A stretch of DNA of 19,181 nucleotides. Source: CAYXPG01 sp964564845 (GTDB taxonomy: Bacteria; Planctomycetota; Phycisphaerae; Sedimentisphaerales; Anaerobacaceae). The stretch lies in contig CAZMCN010000026.1 in assembly GCA_964564845.1 (NCBI GenBank), positions 1-19,181 of the forward strand, in the 5' to 3' direction. Both the position numbers and the translations under genes were made by a program. Below the pieces are notes generated by a model. That model was not told the DNA's origin. It saw only the letters and a list, made by a program, of their open reading frames with translations, and searched no databases. Shown here in pieces: positions 15,228-19,181 of this stretch (positions are counted from its first letter, which is position 1; every line of letters begins with the position of its first letter).

Positions 15228-15626
15228 ATGGAAAGCAGAAAAGGTTTCACGCTAATTGAGCTGATGGTAGTGATTCTTATCGTCGGCATCCTGGCTGCAG
15301 TGGCCATTCCGATTCTGCGGGGTAGAATCGATGCTGCCAAGTGGTCGGAAGGCAAGGCGATGATAGGCAGCATCGCAACTGCCATAAGAGCCTACCATGC
15401 CGAGAAGGGCCCGACCGGGGCGGTCCCAACGACTCTTGCTCCGGCAGCTACCGGACTGGGCTTTGCGGCCGGTGACCTGACGGGCACCTACTTTGTTGAC
15501 GCTGACTTTACTTTTAGCGTAACTAGTATGGACCCGTTGACGTTCACAGTTACCTGCACGCCGACTACTACCACTTTGGTCCCTGCTTCATATCAACTGA
15601 ATCAGGCTGGTCAATGGACGCCGTAA
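15228..15626 (+). CDS. Major type IV pilin / pseudopilin (first of two paralogues)
   Basis: A 132-residue prepilin exported and processed by prepilin peptidase, then assembled as the fibre subunit. Class III signal: MESRKG|FTLIELMVVILIV, cleavage after Gly6, methylated Phe7, and Glu11 at the +5 position needed for assembly. The hydrophobic helix runs to about residue 30 (VGILAAVAIPILRGRI). The globular part contains KWSEGKAM, IRAYHAEKGP and TSMDP.TFTVTCTPTTT. Start: ATG 15228 with AGGAGA at ideal spacing, giving a six-residue leader. The frame is open back to an ATG at 15180 inside the palindromic repeat, but that would give an overlong leader. A paralogue follows immediately, and a strong GC hairpin lies 17 bases after the stop. 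GspG-like versus PilA-like cannot be settled from this sequence. Confidence 0.92.
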   Translation: MESRKGFTLIELMVVILIVGILAAVAIPILRGRIDAAKWSEGKAMIGSIATAIRAYHAEKGPTGAVPTTLAPAATGLGFAAGDLTGTYFVDADFTFSVTSMDPLTFTVTCTPTTTTLVPASYQLNQAGQWTP

Positions 15627-15643
15627 AACAAAGAGGCATAATT

Positions 15644-15672
15644 GGGGGGCGGCAAATTCTCTGCCCCCCTTT
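15644..15672 (+). terminator. GC-rich hairpin between the two pilin genes, possible partial terminator
   Basis: GGGGGGC (15644-15650) pairs with GCCCCCC (15663-15669), or alternatively through GGCA/TGCC inside. Only TTT follows. Its place right after the first pilin gene suggests partial termination or 3'-end stabilisation that would raise the first pilin over downstream genes. Confidence 0.5.
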
Positions 15673-15757
15673 ACTGCTTCCGTTAGTGGTCAGTGGGCCG
15701 TCGGCATTGCTGTCGGCCTGAAGCTCTTGTATGATTCAAAACAAGGCTGTGAAGTAA

Positions 15758-15807
15758 TTGAAGAACCACAAGCAAAATACTGATGGGGGGTTACTATTAT
15801 TGAGTTG
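15758..15807 (+). pseudogene. Displaced 5' leader of the second pilin gene, broken at a six-G tract
   Basis: A TTG start at 15758 opens a frame reading (M)KNHKQNTDGG, a plausible positively charged prepilin leader, up to the tract of six G at 15785-15790. It then runs out of frame. The downstream pilin frame reads VTIIELMIV directly after the G tract. One extra G would join them as ...DGG|VTIIELM, with cleavage after Gly and Glu at +5. With one G fewer, the ATG at 15783 would give MG|VTIIELM. In the sequence as given, the pilin frame has a stop at 15781-15783. Confidence 0.6.
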
Positions 15808-16170
15808 ATGATAGTAATTGTTATTGTCGGCGTTCTGGCCTCGGTGGCTATCCCGATTTTACGCGGCCGAATCAACGAGGCCAAGTGGTCTGAAGGCAAG
15901 GCGATGATGGGCACTGTAGCCAGAGCCATACGTGCCTATCATGGAGAAAAAGGCCCAAGCGGCCAGCCGCCAACGAACTTTGGCATCAACACTACAGGGG
16001 TGGGCTTCAGGCCTGGCGACCTGGCAGGCAGCTACTTTATTGATGCCGATTTCACGTTCAACGTAACTTCAATGGACCCATTAATATACACGGTTACCTG
16101 CACGCCGACCACTACCAGTCTGCGCCCCGCATCATACACCCTAAACCAGGCAGGGACCTGGACTCCATAG
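15808..16170 (+). CDS. Second major pilin paralogue, lacking an in-frame signal peptide as sequenced
   Basis: The open part encodes MIVIVIVGVLASVAIPILRGRI and a globular domain nearly superimposable on the first pilin: by eye, about 31 differences over 114 aligned residues, including shared SEGKAM, IRAYH, DADFTF, TSMDP and CTPTTT. It is therefore a tandem duplication. Its only in-frame starts (TTG 15805, ATG 15808) fall inside the hydrophobic helix, after the expected cleavage site and the essential Glu, so a protein made from them could not be a normal pilin. No Shine-Dalgarno precedes ATG 15808. The conserved, uninterrupted body suggests the gene is still used, through tract-length variation, slippage or a sequencing error in the upstream six-G run. 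In the pilus locus it is followed by a GTG-started minor pilin. Confidence 0.8.
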   Translation: MIVIVIVGVLASVAIPILRGRINEAKWSEGKAMMGTVARAIRAYHGEKGPSGQPPTNFGINTTGVGFRPGDLAGSYFIDADFTFNVTSMDPLIYTVTCTPTTTSLRPASYTLNQAGTWTP

Positions 16171-16243
16171 ACCCAAAAGGTGTTGTTGGAGCAGAAAAGC
16201 TCCTTATATATTTTATACGGCAAATACTACAGGGCTTACAAAG

Positions 16244-16717
16244 GTGAATGCTATACGAAAAAAACAAAACGCAGGTCTGACACTAATTGAGGTAATGATC
16301 GCGATGGTTGTTTTAGTTATTATTGCATTAGGTGCTTTGAGCTATCAATATTATGCAGCTTTGCATGCACGTGCAGCCTTAGCGCAAATGACGGCGAGCC
16401 GTACCGCACAATTGCTCGTGGATGATTGGAAGAGTGCGGGCGGTTCCGCAACATACAATCCTACAAACCTGAATCTGGGCTTTACAGATTCTGATTTGGA
16501 TGGTGCCGATTACGAGATTACCGTGGACAATCTTCCAATGTACATGAACCTGTCATATAACAATATCGAACTTGATGATGAAGCACAGATAACACTGCGA
16601 AAAATAACCGTACGAGTTAACTGGCGTAATGACCATAGAATACCTACCGGGCGAGCAGAAGAAGAGGCCTCGATGGAGCTGTCCACTTACGTCAGGGTGG
16701 ATGCCTCAAGTGGATAG
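16244..16717 (+). CDS. Minor pilin, PilV/GspI-like
   Basis: A 157-residue prepilin-type protein with leader MNAIRKKQNAG, cleavage after Gly11, Leu12 at +1 and Glu16 at +5 (LTLIEVMIAMVVLVIIALG). The leader is longer and more basic than that of the first pilin. The remainder is a mixed alpha/beta globular domain with RTAQLLVDDWKSAGG and a C-terminal ITVRVNWR strand, reminiscent of PilV/GspI minor subunits. Start: GTG 16244 is the only start giving a proper leader; the Shine-Dalgarno is poor (AGGG too far upstream), which may mean low translation, as fits a minor subunit. It ends 10 bases before the next start. Assignment as PilV/GspI is inferred from position and the helix sequence. Confidence 0.83.
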   Translation: MNAIRKKQNAGLTLIEVMIAMVVLVIIALGALSYQYYAALHARAALAQMTASRTAQLLVDDWKSAGGSATYNPTNLNLGFTDSDLDGADYEITVDNLPMYMNLSYNNIELDDEAQITLRKITVRVNWRNDHRIPTGRAEEEASMELSTYVRVDASSG

Positions 16718-16727
16718 GGACAAAATA

Positions 16728-17408
16728 ATGCGATATAGATATAAATTATGTTCCGGTGTAACTTTAATTGAACTGGTTATTTCAATTGCAACTGCCTTAA
16801 TTGTAGTGCTGGCGGCAGGTGTTCTGTTAGTTTCCGGTAACCGCTCGTGGATTAATACCTACAATTCTGCACATGAACAGATAAAAATTGATGCTCAGAC
16901 GGTTATGCTCACATTTGGCAGCGTAGGAAGGAAAGCTAACCGCACAAACTATACGATATATAATAAAAGCGGACAAGGTTTTTACCCCGCTCTTCCGCAA
17001 ACATCCGATCCGGAAGAGGTAATTTTCGGCGATGCTGTAGAGTTCCGGTATTGGGATGTTGAGCTTGACGCAGATGACAGTCACGGCCTGTTAGACACAA
17101 CAAAGACTGCTACAGCCTATGCTCTGTTTTATATTGATGATAATCAGTTAAAAGTAGATTATGGCCCATATCCACCAGGAGCGGTACCTTCGGGTGGCGG
17201 CGTCAGAAACACCTCGAATATTACAACGACAGTTTTGGCTGAAAATGCAACCACCGACCCCAACACTGCCGGCGCCTTTAGCCATACAGCCATAAACGGG
17301 GCTGGGCGTGGATGCGTCAGAATCAAAACTACTCTAACAGACCCTAATGACCAAGAGAGCATCGATGTAATGACTTCTGTGATGATGCGGAATGTATGGC
17401 CTAAGTGA
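16728..17408 (+). CDS. Minor pilin, PilW/GspJ-like
   Basis: A 226-residue prepilin-type protein. MRYRYKLCSG|VTLIELVISIATALIV gives cleavage after Gly10 and Glu15 at +5. The larger globular part includes YNSAHEQIKIDAQTVMLTFGSVGRKANR, typical of the PilW/GspJ class in which a helix is followed by a beta-rich domain. Start: the ATG at 16728 is preferred because AGGGA lies eight bases upstream; the frame stays open to 16629 inside the preceding gene, but that extension would bury the leader. It begins 10 bases after the previous stop, so the two are surely co-transcribed. Minor pilins of this class are thought to form a tip-priming complex with the neighbouring PilV- and PilX-like proteins; that role is inferred. 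Confidence 0.85.
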   Translation: MRYRYKLCSGVTLIELVISIATALIVVLAAGVLLVSGNRSWINTYNSAHEQIKIDAQTVMLTFGSVGRKANRTNYTIYNKSGQGFYPALPQTSDPEEVIFGDAVEFRYWDVELDADDSHGLLDTTKTATAYALFYIDDNQLKVDYGPYPPGAVPSGGGVRNTSNITTTVLAENATTDPNTAGAFSHTAINGAGRGCVRIKTTLTDPNDQESIDVMTSVMMRNVWPK

Positions 17409-17444
17409 GTATAGAAAAGATACACAAGAAAAAAGGGTGATAAA

Positions 17445-19151
17445 ATGAGAGCTGAGTGCAAATACAAATTCATACAACGACAGGGGTCGGTATTGGTATT
17501 AGTGGTCTTATCGATTGTTATCCTTACAGCTCTGGGACTTGGAATGTTGACCGTGGCTTACGGAGCCCGGTTAAATGCTATTCGAACTGCAAACAGAGCT
17601 ATCGCGATGCTGGCTGCCGAAGCCGGATATGAAAAGGCTGTTTTCTGGCTGAGCCAACAACCGGATGTGGCATATATAATGAAGACCGGAGGCACTTATT
17701 CAGATTCACTGAGCTTCACAAACAGCTCGTGCGATTACGATGTTTCTTTCTTCTCTTACTTAGGTTCTCGGCCCGCTTATAAAATAACATCCACAGGTCG
17801 CTGCGGCAGTCCTGCCTTTAGTAAAACAGTAGATGTTATAATGCTCCAGCAGATAGGAGGCTGGGATATGGGGGTTTGCAAAGTCCCAAGTGGTACCACG
17901 TCAACTCAACCGGTATATTTTGCGTCCGGTGAAATTATTGACCTGCCTCTGCACATAAATAAGCTTAACGACAGCCCTGATGAAAAAGATATCTATATAA
18001 CCGGCAACCCTCAGTTCCTTCAGGAAGTATCGGTCAGCGAATCAAGATATACCAGCGGCGGCAGCGATAAATACGCAGGGGTGATGAATTTATTTCAGGG
18101 GGGCATTGATTTTGACCAGCCAAACAGTAAAATAACTGATGAATCCGCCATACAGACAAAAGTGAATCGTTTTAAAGATAGCACTAAAACAGGAGCCAGA
18201 TTCACACCGACAGCAACTGCACCGATAACCAATCCTCTTGCTGCTACGCAAATTGAATTTGGTATTATTGATGGTGTCGGAAAAGTACGAATTACTAACA
18301 ATTGTACAGTGCGCGGCTTTCGCCAAAGCGAGGCCAGCAGGACCTGGGATTACAGGATTAAGCCAAACACTGGTGGAGAACAGTATGAGAGATATTACAT
18401 TTATTCTTATCATCTGATGCCGGAAGATGCAGAAAGTACAGGCCAAAGGACAATTTACAATGTTACCGACAGCTATGTTACTCAGTCAATCGGTGGTGTG
18501 GAATCGGAGCCGGGCGGGCAGATATTTGTTGACGGAAATGTGATTATTGGCGGTGACCTTACGCTGCATAACGGCAATCAATTAGTAAAAGGTAAAATTA
18601 CCATTGTGGCTACGGGCAACATCTGGGTTGCGGATTCAATCCTGCTGGATGGACCGCACGACGCAGACGGCAGACCATCAGAAGACAACCCTAATGCATT
18701 AGGACTTATTGCACAAGGTGCGATTAAAGTGGTTGACCCGGGGATGAGTGACTATAGTTACGTTGACGATCAACCCGTCACACCTGAAGATTATACATAC
18801 GTTCCAATAGGTATACCCGATTCCGGTCAACCCAGCGATTCCTATAAAAGGCATTTACCAAATCAGTTGGAAATAGAGGCTGCTATGACAGTTGGTGGAG
18901 GTGGTTTTGGTGCCGAGAATGTAAGACGCAGTTCTTACGGCGATAGAAAAGAAGCAAGCGGAAGCCAGGATGATTTGGTTGTGCGAGGCGCTATCACCGA
19001 AGCCATTCGCGGCGTGGTGGGTTTAGTTGGCAGTGATGGTTACATTAAAAAATACTATTTTGACCCCCGTTTACTTAAAGGTATTCTGCCCGGCGATGTA
19101 TGGCTAAGAGGTAAATATACCCCAGCTCCTGCCGGCTGGAAGGATTACTAA
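17445..19151 (+). CDS. Large PilX/GspK-like minor pilin (tip-type), 568 residues
   Basis: The N-terminus is a prepilin-like helix with basic leader MRAECKYKFIQRQG and then SVLVLVVLSIVILTALGLGML. Cleavage after Gly14 would put Leu, not Glu, at +5. Lack of the +5 Glu is a known feature of GspK, the tip subunit, and fits PilX/GspK-like proteins. RTANRAIAMLAAEAGYEKAVFWL (split around 40-70) is the usual helix continuation. The body is much larger than a standard minor pilin. Its C-terminal half includes GQIFVDGNVIIGGDLTLHN and ITIVATGNIWVADSI, repeated short beta strands suggesting a beta-helix- or DUF4900-like domain. Start: ATG 17445 with GGGTG upstream. It is the last gene of the locus in this window, 36 bases after the previous stop; no secretin gene follows within the 30 bases left. 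Confidence 0.8.
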   Translation: MRAECKYKFIQRQGSVLVLVVLSIVILTALGLGMLTVAYGARLNAIRTANRAIAMLAAEAGYEKAVFWLSQQPDVAYIMKTGGTYSDSLSFTNSSCDYDVSFFSYLGSRPAYKITSTGRCGSPAFSKTVDVIMLQQIGGWDMGVCKVPSGTTSTQPVYFASGEIIDLPLHINKLNDSPDEKDIYITGNPQFLQEVSVSESRYTSGGSDKYAGVMNLFQGGIDFDQPNSKITDESAIQTKVNRFKDSTKTGARFTPTATAPITNPLAATQIEFGIIDGVGKVRITNNCTVRGFRQSEASRTWDYRIKPNTGGEQYERYYIYSYHLMPEDAESTGQRTIYNVTDSYVTQSIGGVESEPGGQIFVDGNVIIGGDLTLHNGNQLVKGKITIVATGNIWVADSILLDGPHDADGRPSEDNPNALGLIAQGAIKVVDPGMSDYSYVDDQPVTPEDYTYVPIGIPDSGQPSDSYKRHLPNQLEIEAAMTVGGGGFGAENVRRSSYGDRKEASGSQDDLVVRGAITEAIRGVVGLVGSDGYIKKYYFDPRLLKGILPGDVWLRGKYTPAPAGWKDY

Positions 19152-19181
19152 AAAACATCAATCCTGAATTTAAGCCTTTTC

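Noticed and set aside
16629..16727. Longer start for the PilW-like gene
   Set aside because: The extension lies inside the preceding gene and would bury the prepilin leader; ATG 16728 has AGGGA at good spacing.

Overview
The window looks like a chromosomal piece of a diderm planctomycete, most likely a Phycisphaerae or Sedimentisphaerales-type lineage. This rests on content, not on any marker gene: a secreted protein with a LamG end, a PPC domain and a dockerin-like C-terminus; pseudopilins of a type I associate with that group (motif SEGKAM..IRAYH); and a Kdo-8-phosphate synthase, which implies lipopolysaccharide. Coding is dense, the standard code fits, and there are no tRNA or rRNA genes, CRISPR arrays or recognisable transposases.

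Layout. (1) Positions 2-2095 (+): the 3' part of a large secreted multidomain protein with a glutamine-amidotransferase-like domain, closed by a good intrinsic terminator. (2) 2342-3430 (+): a GAF-GGDEF diguanylate cyclase behind a hairpin-rich leader. It converges on (3) a minus-strand pair, a small unknown gene (4660-4923) and a XerC-type recombinase (3537-4562), ending in an intrinsic terminator at 3472-3500. (4) 5233-11232 (-): a compact, probably co-transcribed run read as leuS, a CYTH-domain protein, a diacylglycerol-kinase-family lipid kinase, kdsA and a COG0731-like radical SAM protein. A 7-bp tandem repeat sits just upstream of the kdsA ribosome binding site. (5) 11757-19151 (+): a type IV pilus / type II secretion-like assembly locus with a GspE/PilB ATPase, a GspF/PilC platform protein, two tandem paralogous major pilins, PilV/GspI-like and PilW/GspJ-like minor pilins, and a 568-residue PilX/GspK-like tip-type pilin.

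How the genes fit together. The last block should build one envelope-spanning pseudopilus or pilus: the ATPase and platform protein drive assembly of the major pilin, and the minor pilins probably prime and cap it. No secretin, prepilin peptidase or PilM/N/O-like genes lie here, so pilus and secretion roles cannot be told apart. The ATPase has an MshE-N-like N-terminus, a fold that can bind c-di-GMP, and a diguanylate cyclase is encoded in the same window, so second-messenger control is possible but unproven.

Most notable observations: the second pilin gene is out of frame at a six-G tract lying exactly at its predicted prepilin cleavage site, as expected for a phase-variable, frameshifted or miscalled pilin; a palindromic repeat family recurs in the spacers of the pilus locus; and the heptamer repeat next to the kdsA ribosome binding site could vary in copy number. 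I found no clearly new multi-gene system beyond these.
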